A DNA stretch of 64,000 nt from Ditylenchus dipsaci (Eukaryota > Nematoda > Chromadorea > Rhabditida > Anguinidae): assembly GCA_004194705.1 (NCBI GenBank), contig SADC01000227.1:149676-213675 (forward strand), read 5' to 3'. The first letter of the stretch is position 1. Each line of letters begins with the position of its first letter. The position numbers and the translations under genes were made by a program. The notes under the pieces were generated by a model, which was not told the DNA's origin, searched no databases, and worked only from the letters and a program-made list of their open reading frames with translations. This document shows positions 51,266 through 62,995 of this stretch, piece by piece.

Positions 51266-54200
51266 TCAACCAAGCTTCTTAACTGTTTCTTGAGAAGTTA
51301 GCTTGAAGCGGCTCTGAAAAAATATCGAATATTAATTTCAGAGAAACACTCAAACACTAACCCTCACGAACCCACTGCTTCCTGTTTATATTTGAGAGAC
51401 GTTGGAGGCACAGGGGTCTTCAATGATTCCTCGTAGAATGGATACTGAATATAGAAAAAAACATCAAATATATCACTAAATTAATAGGCTACATTGTCCG
51501 GTTCAGGGTATTCAGCCACACAGACGCTTGCCGACGTCTCAGATCCTCGCTTAGCCAGTCTCTGCCACAATTCTTCAGACAAAATGGCATGAACGGTGAA
51601 ATAAGGCGCAAGAACGTTTCCACACACAAATAGAGGATCTAAAAAATTTTTAAAGTGATGGACTTTTCAAAAACGATCCATTATTGAGAACACCTGTTGC
51701 ACAGCACGAACACGTGGTGCATCATCACTACGGAGCACATCCTTAACACACTCCACATAGATACCTAAACAGAAAATAATGGTCCAAGAAAAAAGCCTTA
51801 GTAAACCGCAAAATTGGTAGAGCCAGAAATTGAACATGTTGTTTGCAGCGCTTGTGAATCTGTATGCCCCGATGTCTTCATTACATTTGGCCACGCAAGA
51901 AGATAGCTGAGAAAGAATCCACATGTCCACCCATCTTCATGACCGGAAAGCTAAATATCTCAACCGTGAGCAGAACTTTTAATTCAATATTATCGACGGA
52001 CCTTATATTTGTCTTCAAGCGGGAAGGAATCAGGCAAATTCATCATTACAAATTTGTAAGCTTGCCAAATCTTGTTGCCTGAATCCATCTTGGACGGTAA
52101 GAAGAGGCGAAAAACAAACTATCTTACAAAAACTTCTGTATCCCAGAGTCGAAATACATCCAAATTAATATCCCGTCCATTTGAATGACAAGCCAACAAA
52201 GCAAACCTCAAAGCATCAGTTCCTTCAAAATTATTGTTTATTAGAACCGGCAGTTAATGATCCTCACCACATTCTGGAATACCCAGCTTAAAATCACGCT
52301 GCATACCAGATTTAGCAGTAGTCAGTTCCCTAAAATGTTTTTTAAAGGGGCATACCAGCGCGTTATACGGGCAATTCCAAATTTGCAAAAGGCGAGGAGC
52401 AGCCATATTTAAACGAAAATTATTTTTAAATTGCAAATTTGTCATTCAGTAAAGAGCTATAAGTTATGAAACGCACAGTATCAGTCTAATAACATTGATA
52501 GCTCAGTGATAATGTGCTGATGTAGTCTGAACGTTGTCGAGTCCGGTTCCATCACGCTGCATAGCTTTTGTATAAAAATGACTAATTTGTATCTAGAAAC
52601 AATTTCGTTGAATATACCTGGTCCCCGCTTTTTGTGGATTTGAAATTGCCCGTGTAACGCGCTGCTATGCCCTTCCAAGAAATGTACAAGTGGGACGCAA
52701 CTAACTCGTCAACTGAAAACTCTACAACGAAAAATTCGATTAAAAGGCGCTCTATGGACGGTCTCAAGGGTAGTTATTTCGAATTTTGCCGTTAGCGAGT
52801 TTCGCCAAGGGGAAGTTTCTGCTTTCGCGAGATCCCCGGTAGGTAAGTTTCGCCATTGTCGAGATTCGACGTTGCTTCACAATTTTTTTTAGCATTGGCT
52901 AGTATTTTGCGTTGACGAGTCATGGCGTTGACAAGTTAGCTGCGTCCCGTGCAAATTTAGGCAAAACAACATACTTGGGATCCAAGTTTCCTTCTTCCAG
53001 CTTCTTTATGAGCTCATCCAGCGTAATTCCACGAATCATGTCCAATGGATCAGTGACATTGCCCAAGGACTTACTCATCTTCCTTCCTTAAACTTAGCGG
53101 TGAAAAGAACAGTGAGAACAATAATAAAAAAGAAAAAATTACCGTGCGCATCACGAATGACAGCATGAAGAAAAACCTAGGCAATTACAACATAAAAATT
53201 GACTTGAAGGACTATGGTTTTTAGGCGCAGCGGTTGTCCCCCGACAATTCAAATTTTTTTCTGAATCATCGAACTTCTGTACGGATTTTTGAACTTGATT
53301 TTTAACAAAACAAGGCCTAGAACTTAATTTTAGGCATAGTTTTGTAAAAAAACCAAGTAGAAAAATACGTATAGAAATTCAATGATTTAAAAAATTTGAA
53401 TTAGTGGGGGTCAACCGTTGTCGGAGACGGCAATGGCCCTTTAATAATTTATCAGAGTGAAACCTCATCAAAGGGAAGTTTCCCACACAATTCCTGCGAG
53501 AAGAACACCATTCTGGCTACCCAAAAGAACAAAATGTCGTGCCCGTCTCCATCAGATGACCAGGAAAGAATCGCTCAAAATCCTTGGTCTTTTCAGGCCA
53601 ACCCATGATTGCAAAAGGCCACAAGCCAGCAGAAAACCAGGTATCCAACACATCTTCATCTGTAAAACATCTCTAGATAATAGATAGTAGTCTTGATCAC
53701 ATTATATTACCTTGTTTGACTGTGATCTTGCTAATATCGACATTGAACTTAACGGCAGCCTTGCAAATAGCTTCACCCTCAGTGTACGCATCCACCCTAA
53801 CACAATAACAGCACTATGAAGCCAGAGAAAAGTATTAGACAAACAATATCGATCATCAATAAGATCTCCTTCAGGAATGTTCAGATCATCGATCAAAACA
53901 AAATAGGCTGGAATGCGATGGCCCCACCACAGCTGCCTGCTAATACACCAGTCACTGAAAAAATATACCGCTACAAGAAGTGAAATATGATAAATGCGTT
54001 TACCGGCTATCTTCAAGATAGCGCTTCCAAGCCACATGGTGAATATCGGGAATTATTCTAAATATTCGGAATAAAAAACAACACATAGTCTATGGATTTG
54101 ATTTACTTGAGGTCACCGTTTTCTACTACTTCCAAGGCCTTTTGACACATCACAGAGCACTTCACATACCATTGCGACTTTATCATTGGCTCAATTACGT

Positions 54201-57200
54201 CCTAAACAGAAGTTACTAACAAGGTTCACTGTTAACCAACCACAAAAACGAAATAAAAACTTACAGACGATCGGCTGAAACGAAAACTATTAGATCAAAT
54301 AGATGACTAATAGAAATTTCTAACCTGCAAATGGGGACTACCATTGGATTGTCAGCAACTCCACGAAATAAACCCTCGGACTTCAAAGCCTCAATCACTT
54401 TCATTCTAGCATCAAAACGTTTCATACCGGAGAATTGTCCCTGTAAAGATCATATCAATAGGATATATGCGATAATTCATCTCGAGTCATGATCACAAAT
54501 GGTGTTAAAAACAGGGAAACCTACACAATTGTCAAGCAAATAGCCATCATCGGAGAGTATGTTAATAAAGTGCAATTTGTGTCGCAGACCCACTTCATAG
54601 TCTACATGATCATGAGACGGAGTGATCTTCACAGCACCTAGAATTCAAATCAACAGGTTAGAAGAAGAAACAAATATAGATTGCCTGTTCCGAAACCCAT
54701 ATCCACGAATGAATCCGCAATGATCAAAAGAAAGCGATCCAGAAAGGGATGCTTGCACTTCTAAAATTTCATCACAAAAATTATTTTACACAGAGCAGAA
54801 GCTAATCAAACCTTGCCAACAAGATGTCGGTAACGATCATCCTCCTACAAACAAATTGATGCAGCCTATATAAGTTATCTAATGCCTACAGGGTGCACAG
54901 CAATAGCGACATCTCCAAGCATTGTTTCGACTCGAGTTGTGGCTACAACCAGTTCCTCTTCCGAGTTTTCCACACGATAAGCGAAGAGACGAGAACACCT
55001 AGGATACAAAGAATAAGAACAGCCTGAAAAACTACATACTCACCGAATTTTACATTTCCCTCATATCCAGGCACCTTCAAAAATGTGCCCTTCGTAAATT
55101 CCTTCTTGTTCACCTTAAAATTGAAGTAAGAGCAGTGGAAGTAAGACTTCGTTTTGAAGAACCATAACCCCTTTCACAGGTACTTTGTACTAAAGCTGAT
55201 GATTCTACTTCGATAGTATTTTTGGTACGGTACTTTTGCCCAAAATCGGCTCGGTTTTCAGTACAATATGCCGTACCGTCCTCACCTCTTTTGACAACGT
55301 TTCTGACTCGGTTTGATCAATTGTTTTTTGTAAGGATACTTTCACATAATGATTTCTAAAAACGGGGTTTTTGTTCAAACTGCTGGTCTGGATTTTCGTC
55401 TAGATTAACACTGAGCAAGATCCTAACTTATGACAATCTAAACCAAACAAAAACTAGTTTGACGAATGAGTTGATGGCAAAATTCAAATTTAGAATTTGG
55501 CGAATTTAAGAGCGAAATCGTCAAAACAGCACCCGGAATTACCAATGAAGCGTACCTCAATATCAGAGATAGCTGAACGCAGTGTGCAGGACCAATTAAC
55601 CTGCAATATAAACAAATTGTTAGTCCCAATTTCGCCGAATACTCACCAAACGATTGCTTCTGTAAATAAGTCCCTGCTCACGCAAGCGTATGAAGCTTCA
55701 GTCACAGCGCGAACGACTGAAGATTTTCAACAATAAAATAAGAGAAATTCGCAAACTCTACCCTTCTGATCCATCGAAAAAACGTGGCGGTCCCAATCAA
55801 CACTTGCTCCCAACTTTTTGATTTGGTCATGAATGGTATGCTGCTTCCTTAAAATCTCAAAATAGTTGCAGACAGCAAAGGAAAATTCAGTTAAATGTTA
55901 CTCGTCCTTCCACTTCCACACCTCCTCAATGAATTTGTCTCGTCCCAGATCATGCCTAGATAATCCCTTCTCACGCAGTATTTTTTCTCGACCACCACCT
56001 GAGTAGCAATTCCTGCGATTTAAAAAAAAATTTCAAAGGCATTAAGATGGCGATTCGCGAAAGTTTACCAGCGTGATCACAGCCTAAAATTTTAATATAA
56101 CACTATTGTAAAACGTAAAATTCGTGTTAAATACACCTGGATTGTAAAGAACGGTCTTGCCTTTCATTCTATGCCTGAAATAACAGAACAAATAATTTGA
56201 GCACCATAATCGCCACATACCATCGACACATTACGTCTTCCACCTAATATAAATGATAAGCAAACGGTTGTGGGTAAAAGATGGCTAAAAGGGGCGGTAA
56301 AAAGGGCCAGATAGTTAACTATCTTCTGTCTTTTAGAATACCTACTCCTTCCATCTCTAAGTAAATCTCCATGATAAATTTTTCCTCCGATAAAATCTGA
56401 AGCGGTAAATTTTCCCCTAAGTTTTTAAGGTCACAGGTTAGAAACCTGGTAAAGCAGACATTCTTTTTCCTGAAATAATAGTGATTAACTAATTTATTTA
56501 AAGATCAGTAAGCCTCAGAGTGGGTATGGCAACTAGTAGTTGAGTTGCCAACTACCTGGTACCTCTCCTTAATGGGTATCCACCTCCAAATTAGGGATTT
56601 TGGACTTAGCTGAAACGAATTAAAAATGATTGTAACCTATCTAGGATGATGTCCAAAGCACGGTTTGATAATGACAAAATAGCGATTGGACTTGCAAGAC
56701 ACCAGTTCTAGTTTTGTATCCGATAGGGTATTCAGTTGGTTCTCAGGTTGCTGCACCTCGATATGGGTATTGAAATAGAAGTGCTAGGTAGTAGTACCAG
56801 GTAGTGGTACAAACGCTCAGATAGCTTAGGCTTCCTAAGCCTTAAAAATAGCCTACAAAATGGCATTCCCCTATTATCAAAACTTCTTCAGAATGCTCAA
56901 ATTGGTGCAAAAAGTTAGTTTTTAAAACCAAAAAAGATATAAAAATCGAGCCAGTGGACAAGCACTTGATTTCGTTGGTGCACGGTTCATTCAGTAGAAC
57001 TGAGATTGGAAATGAGATTATTTTAAAAACCACAAAGAACATTTTCTCGTGGATGGGTCATAATTGACTAACTACGAGTAAGCTGGTTTCTGTAAAAAAA
57101 AAATGAAAAAAAACCAAGGATGACTAATACTTAAGTATTGTTAGCGACAATAATAGCAACTACCGACCATTAGCACAAAAAAATAATTTGGGAGTAGTAA

Positions 57201-57786
57201 AGAGGTAAGAAAAATACAGTTAACTATTCGGCCCTTTTTACAGCCCCTTTTTACCGGTCCCTTTTTGCAGCCCTCTTTTTACCCAGTACCAGGCAAACAT
57301 ACATCGCGAATTGATATAAAAAATCGTACAGTGGTTGCCAACGCGTGTCCTACATGCAAAGATCCAGTCACGTTCGGTGGAGGCATGACAACGGTGAAGT
57401 TTCCTTTGGGGTGGGCAAACTAAATACTTAGTTGAAACAAATCTGAAAAGTCACAAGTACTTACTTAGATCACGACCATACTCTGGACGAAAAAAGCCTT
57501 CCTGAAACCACTAAGATAAAAACACTAAAAGGATTGCGCATATACTACCTTCTCCCACCATTCATACCACGCTGCTTCCACAAAAGTTGGTGAATAAATA
57601 GTAGGCAGCGGCAGACTCACATCTAAAACAAGATTAACCGGGTCAAAAGAAAAAATAACAAAGGTAAACCTTTCTTGTCGCCCGTCTTAGTGTTTCCCTG
57701 ATACAGTACCGGAGCCCTTGATCTTATTTTGTTGATCTTCTTCTCTACTCTGCTCTCACCAGGATTTTAACCGTCGAAGTTTCCAT
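51266..57786 (-). CDS. VARS1: Valyl-tRNA synthetase, many short exons
   Basis: Class I synthetase charging tRNA-Val. ATG at 57786. Signature pieces, N to C: SYSP-like [17 protein letters not shown] (57622-57549), [20 protein letters not shown] with the HIGH-type HVGH (about 57400-57330), VEDVMCRW + [13 protein letters not shown] (from 56243), [130 protein letters not shown] (53085-53040), [20 protein letters not shown], then anticodon-domain pieces to 51266. Frame gaps in homopolymers near 57765-57768, 55981-55986 and 55692-55694 look like errors. The first two exons encode only about 60 residues before the catalytic domain. The C-terminus ends soon after [17 protein letters not shown], well short of relatives. 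Confidence 0.92.
53222..53445. mobile_element. MITE in a valyl-tRNA synthetase intron
   Basis: Palindrome from GCGCAGCGGTTGTCCCCCGA to GGGGGTCAACCGTTGTCG with AACAAAACAAGGCCTAGAA at the centre. Related to 15690-15860. Confidence 0.65.
56270..57300. repeat. Repeat-filled valyl-tRNA synthetase intron
   Basis: Inverted pieces at 56285-56345 (GGGGCGGTAAAAAGGGCC, AGTTAACTATC) and 57215-57285 (AGTTAACTATTCGGCCC, CCCCTTTTTACC) enclose a diverged CCAAGTGG MITE-like stretch (about 56640-56980). This insertion separates the HVGH exon from the next by about 1.1 kb. Confidence 0.6.
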
Positions 57787-57836
57787 TTTTCTGAATTTGC
57801 AAAATGAAGACAATGGGATAGGGAATCGAAATAAAA

Positions 57837-58563
57837 GACTGCCAACCGACTCGTTACAAATACTGACTCGTTACACCGACTCGTTACATTGACGACTCGT
57901 TACACCGACTCGTTACACTTTTTCCAATTACTTCCAAATCTTTACAAAACAAATGACTGTTCAAATTTTGACCTTTTTAAATGTTTTCATTTCATGAAGT
58001 TGCTATAAAGGTCGAGCTTTGGCACTTTGAAATTTCGACCATTTGCTGTTTTGGCATGTTTTCGTCACTGGAGCTGGGCAAAAATAGTCTCTAAATGCAT
58101 TTTTGATCAAAGTCTTGCTCGGAATTATGTCTAAGGTAAGTGAGTGCGCGCATCTCTAACCAATCAAGCCCCCTGCGCCCCTTCGGGGCGCAGGGGCTTG
58201 GTTGCTTGGGGTTGACACCCACATATACCTTAGACACAAAATCACTCGAAAGTGACTCTGGATGCATTAAAAATGTATGCATGCCAGAACTTATATTATG
58301 CGGTAGGCCCAGTTAACAAAACTATGTTCAACACCTTTCTTTTACACTAAATTGGCCCCTTTTTGGTCCATCTCCGCCCAATACAGCCCTAAATCCATTT
58401 CAAATGGTCGAAAAGTACTTTAGGTTTAAGTTGCAATTTTGAAAAAAAAAAGTGTAACGAGTCGGTGTAACGAGTCGTCAATGTAACGAGTTGGTGTAAC
58501 GACTCGTCAATGTAACGAGTCGGTGTAACGAGTCAGTATTTGTAACGAGTTGGTTGTATTACC
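57837..58563. mobile_element. Tandem-arm element, unit CCGACTCGTTACA, 8-bp duplication
   Basis: Flanked by AAATAAAA at 57829-57836 and 58564-58571. Left end GACTGCCAACCGACTCGTTA; right end reversed GGTAATACAACCAACTCGTT. Termini resemble 35813-36587 (GACTGCC; GGGTATACCAACGACTCG). The centre holds the GC-hairpin repeat (58070-58290). It lies about 50 bp upstream of the valyl-tRNA synthetase ATG, so it probably sits in that gene's promoter or 5' UTR region. Confidence 0.82.
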
Positions 58564-58654
58564 AAATAAAATTATCATGTTGTTCATAAAGTTCGCGAAA
58601 ATCCCTGAACATTTTGTTTTTGACTTTTACTAATTTGTTTTTCACTCTTATCCA

Positions 58655-58815
58655 CCTGACCACTCAAACCACCCAAAATCTGGAATTCTGGGCAATTTAG
58701 CCCATCGAACCGGAATTTGATCCGCTAAATCCCTTTTTCGCATGAGTTTACCCCCTACGGCAAACCCAAAAAAAACCAGTTATTTCTGGCTTTGGCCACT
58801 CCGGAGTGGTCTCTG
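58655..58815. repeat. Half copy of the AATCGCTCAGAATT fold-back MITE
   Basis: CTGGAATTCTGGGCAATTTA, CCGGAATTTGATCCGC and TGGCCACTCCGGAGTGG, the right half of the family only. Confidence 0.55.
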
Positions 58816-59039
58816 AGCATTTCTGTATTAAGCCGGGCAGGAATACACTATTTGGGGTAGCCCGAAAGTGCGTTTTTCAAGGGCTAAGTATTTGTTAGGC
58901 CGTTTAAACGATAGAAAACGGCCAAAAAGAGTGTGAGAAGGACATTTTCGAATAAAAAAATTCGACTGCCCTGGTCCCCTGTGCTTTATGTCCATTTTTG
59001 CCTTTCCCCCCTATGGTTTTTGCCATTTTTTTAGTTTAC

Positions 59040-59165
59040 CCGTTTGTCACTGGAGCTGGGGCAAAAAGAGTCTCTTTATGCATTTTTGATCAAGAGTCTT
59101 GCTCGGAATTATGTCTAAGGTAAGTGAGTGCGCGCATCTCTAACTCTCAAGCCCTGCGCCGTTCT
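59040..59165. repeat. Truncated GC-hairpin repeat copy
   Basis: GTCACTGGAGCTGGGGCAAA through TAAGGTAAGTGAGTGCGCGC, ending at the start of the hairpin. Confidence 0.65.
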
Positions 59166-59530
59166 ATGTTTAAACGTCCTGAAAAATACTTAGACTTTAA
59201 AAAACCCACTCTTGGGTTACCCAAGTAGTGTACTTAGCCAAAAGCCGTCGCTGTAGTGCTTTATATAATCATAACAGATGTTGCTGGTTCGAATCAGCCA
59301 GTACAGGGCAAATTTCCACAAAAAGGTCGCATTTTGTGCCAAAAGGTGGTACTTACCGTTTATCCTTCCGATAATTCTATAAAACACTAGTAATGACAAA
59401 AAAAAGATTCAAAAAAATCAGTTTTGAGCTGGTACCACTAAATAAATTATATAAAAATCATGTTTTTTTAACTCAGCGATCTCCACATACTTGGTCGAGT
59501 AGCTACACAATTAACGCCTAGACACGGAAG
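59165..59530. other. Short region with a tRNA-like B-box
   Basis: TGCTGGTTCGAATCAGCCAG at 59280-59300 is B-box-like, so a SINE remnant is likely. No gene is supported; the minus-strand frame 59217-59399 runs through it. Confidence 0.4.
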
Positions 59531-59532
59531 CT

Positions 59533-59945
59533 TTAAAATTGCTCGCGACATTTGATTTTATCTCCCAGCGTATCATACTGACAGAAGTACCTGAAAAAAT
59601 ATTCTGCAAGGGATTTTGAAAAATTCTGCACAGAACACTATCTGCCAGCCTCTCTGATCTACTAGATTTTGGCTACTGTATCAGCCTCCGACACTGACAG
59701 ATCTTGCCCTATTATTTTGAAAATCAGGGTAAAATCTATTAGTCTTACAAGGAGGGACTCTGACTGTGACTGGGGCAACTTCGACGACAAATTTTTTCTG
59801 CATATTCTTGTAGAGCGTGCCTAAGTTCCTGACAAATCTGACTCCCCAGATTGGTACAAGGGTCATCAAATTCAAAACATCTCAATACCCATTCTATAAA
59901 AAACAAACCCCTATCATGGTTTTTCATTGCTGACCCTTGAGCCAT
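59533..59945 (-). CDS. Unrecognised two-exon small protein (84 aa)
   Basis: Exon 1 59945-59749, exon 2 59590-59533, joined in phase (a TT|G leucine codon) through GTAAGA and ATTTTTTCAG. The protein starts MAQGSAMKNHDRGLFF, continues WVLRCFEFDDPCTNLGSQ and ELRHALQEYAEKIC, and ends QYDTLGDKIKCREQF. It is cysteine-containing, soluble and likely helical. An ATTTTAG acceptor lies 9 bases before the ATG. It is compact and unbroken. Family not recognised; it could be a small subunit of a larger complex, but nothing in the sequence says which. Confidence 0.65.
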
Positions 59946-60198
59946 GGTTAATTTCTAAAATTTTGTTAGCTTTCAGAGGTGGAGAGCCAAATTCACATGT
60001 TTTTGTGGACAGAATGGTTATCATTGTGAGAATCATGATTTTTTGGCGCTACCATGTCAGCAAAAAAAAATGATTGCGAAATAATAGAATTGCGATAAGG
60101 CTGAATTGCGCAAAAATACAATTGTTCAAAAATTGGAATTCGTAAAAATTAAATTCATTTGAAAATATTTCGCAAAAATAGGGTTTTCGAAAGAAAAG

Positions 60199-62717
60199 GG
60201 TGGCATCGACTCAGATCCCGGAAACTGAGAACACGGACAACTCAGCTTCGGGACAACTGATCTCAAAATAAATTCATATATAGGACAACTCAGATTCGGA
60301 CAACTGGCACAAAAACAATTGAGATCATACAAAATTGGTCCAAAACAATTTAAATAAATAAAAACTGTCTTAACACGATTCGTTTTTAGGACAACTCATC
60401 CAAATAAAACTCATCTTTTTGACAATTGGGCGGGAAATAATTTGATTGTTTGAAATTGGTCTTTTGTACTTTTGAAGTAATTTTTTGTCTGTTTTCGTAG
60501 GACTCACCTATTTATACTTAATTCGTTGTCTATTCGATGACAATTGTCTGTGTTTGTCGGTAATGGATGGAGTATTACTCTTTATCATAGGCTTGGATAT
60601 CCACCTGAATGCTTCGAAAAAATAAAACTTAGCCAAAATCAAACAAATCACGTAACTTGATCTAAAATCGCTTCACGAAAACCGGTTTATTGTGACTAAA
60701 ATACGATTTTGCACACATAAACTTCAAACTTGGGATAGGTACCACGTGGTCGGTGGATATCCACTGATAGCCGAAAATACAAATTTCTTAAAATTATAAA
60801 CAACCCATTTTTTCTACCCGAAATTGTGTGTGAATTGGTTTGTCACGACCAAAATGACGATTCCAGCCACTCGAAAACCGAAATCCATGGTAGATAGCTA
60901 CTGGTCAGGCGGGTATCCATGTGGATGGCCTAAAAATAAATTTCTTTAAGTTAAAAATAAACCATGCTATGATATGTAATCGTGCGGAGAATCGTGTTTG
61001 ATAAGACTAAAATTGTTATTTTGCTCACCGAAATTCCAAAATCTGGGGTGGGTACCAATAGTAGATGTATATCCACCTGGCCGAGCCGGAATTTTTTCGC
61101 CAGAAAAAATTAAAAGTGGTCATATCGAAAAAACTAATAATGATTTCATCCGTAAAATCGTGTGGTTAATCCTGTCTGATAAGACCAAAACTGTGACTTA
61201 ACCCACCCCAACCCCAAAATCCAGGGTAGGTATCTCATGGTCAGGTCGTTATGGATGGATGGCCTTAAAAATTAAAAAAAATTTGAATCGAAAACAAATC
61301 ATCTTATCATATGCAAAATCGTGTGGTATATGCTTTGTTAGGACTGAAATTGCGAATTTTTTTCACCGAAATCCGAAAAACTGGGTAGGTACCACCTGGC
61401 CGGCTGGACCACCAAAACCAAGTGGTCGTCCACTGAATCAAATTTTTTTTACGATTTGGGTTCCAAAACCAATATCTGCACTAATTCTAGCATGCTGAAG
61501 ATGGTTGACATTGGTGAAATCACGTTTATCGAGAAATTTTTGAGTTATTGCTTACGATTGATTTATCAAAATCAATCGTTAGCAATAACTCAAAATTTGT
61601 CGATAAAACGTAATTTTACTACTATCAAACCATCTTCGGCATGCTCGAATCAGTTGAAAAAATGAGTTTTGGAATCCGAAAACGTAAAAAAAATTTGCTC
61701 CAAGTGGACGACCACTTGTTTTGGTGGTCCAGCTGGCCAGGTGGTACCTACCCGGAATATTGGATTTCGGTACGTGAAATCAGAGTTTTAGTCTCATTTA
61801 ACCCAATCCCCTACAGGATCCCACATATGATAGCATGGTTTGTTTCGATCAAAATTTTAAAATTTTTCAGGCCATCCAGGTGGATATGCACCTGAGCAGA
61901 AGTACCTACCCTGGATTTTGGGTTGGGTGGCTTAAGTCACAGTTTCGGTCATATCAAACAGGCCTAACCAAACGATTTTACGTCAAAATAGTTGTTTGTT
62001 TTTGATTGATTTTAATATTTTTTGTTTTTCAGTTATTCCAGTACACATCACTGGTCAGTGGTACCTAACTTGTGTCTCGGCCTCCAAGTGAGTAAAATCG
62101 TAATTTCGTTCTATCAAACGAATATTTCACAGGAGTTTGCGTATGATTGGATGGTTTATTTTGAGTTTGACCAAGTTTTTATTTTCAGGCCATCCAGGTG
62201 GATATCCACCTACCCGATTGTTACCCACCTCAGGTTTGGGGTCTCGGGTAGATAAAATCGTAATTTAAGGTCTTATTAAACAGATTTGTAAGACTATTTT
62301 ACGTACGATAGTATGGTTTAATTGTAAAATTGACGAAAATTTTGATTTCGGGCAAAATGCACAGTTAAAAGATACGGAAAGGGTAAGTTAAAGTAAAAAG
62401 GCAGGAAACAAACATTAATGACAAGAAAAGACCAAAAGCCTGATATGCCTACATTGAAACACGAAAGGGTCAAGTTGGCAGAAAGTCAACCTATTTCAAT
62501 TCAATTGCCCCATAATTCAAAATTTTCCGCCCAATTGTCAAAAAGATGAGTTTAGTTGGGATGAGTTGTCCTAAAAAATGAATTCCGCATTAGGCGGGTA
62601 TTCAAAAAGATCAGTATATTGTGTGAGTTTGTCTATATATGAATTTCTTTTGAGATGAGTTTTGAAAAGCCGAGTTGTCCGTGTTCTCAGTTTCCGGGAT
62701 CTGAGTCCGATGCCACC
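60199..62717. mobile_element. 2.5-kb inverted element with repeated arms, 9-bp duplication
   Basis: Flanked by AAAGAAAAG at 60190-60198 and 62718-62726. Ends GGTGGCATCGACTCAGATCC and (reversed) GGTGGCATCGGACTCAGATC. Next come GGACAACTCA repeats. Inside, each arm has about 160-bp tandem units containing GGTGGATATCCACCTGG-like text (60590-61405 and 61740-62340, opposite orientation). A hairpin-ended MITE (61417-61735) sits at the centre. No transposase is seen. Confidence 0.8.
61417..61735. mobile_element. Hairpin-ended MITE (CCAAGTGG family)
   Basis: AAACCAAGTGGTCGTCCACT at the left, AAGTGGACGACCACTTG at the right, centre GATTGATTTATCAAAATCAATC. Confidence 0.75.
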
Positions 62718-62995
62718 AAAGAAAAGGTTTGACAAAGAATTGTTTGCTAAATAAATGGTTTGTTTAAAGTTTTCAACAGCCCGTCGCACTTTTTAGCTCT
62801 GTTCCGATACAAACATATTTGTAGCTCCTGTTACTTCGCTTTATTTGCACCCCAAGCATCTATTAATCACACTTGATCTTACAAGCCATTTATTTATATC
62901 CCGCCATAACGACACACTATCTCAATCATTCATATCCATTAACAACGAATGACATTGAACATAATGGAGGATTTTCCCAACATCATATTTTGAAG

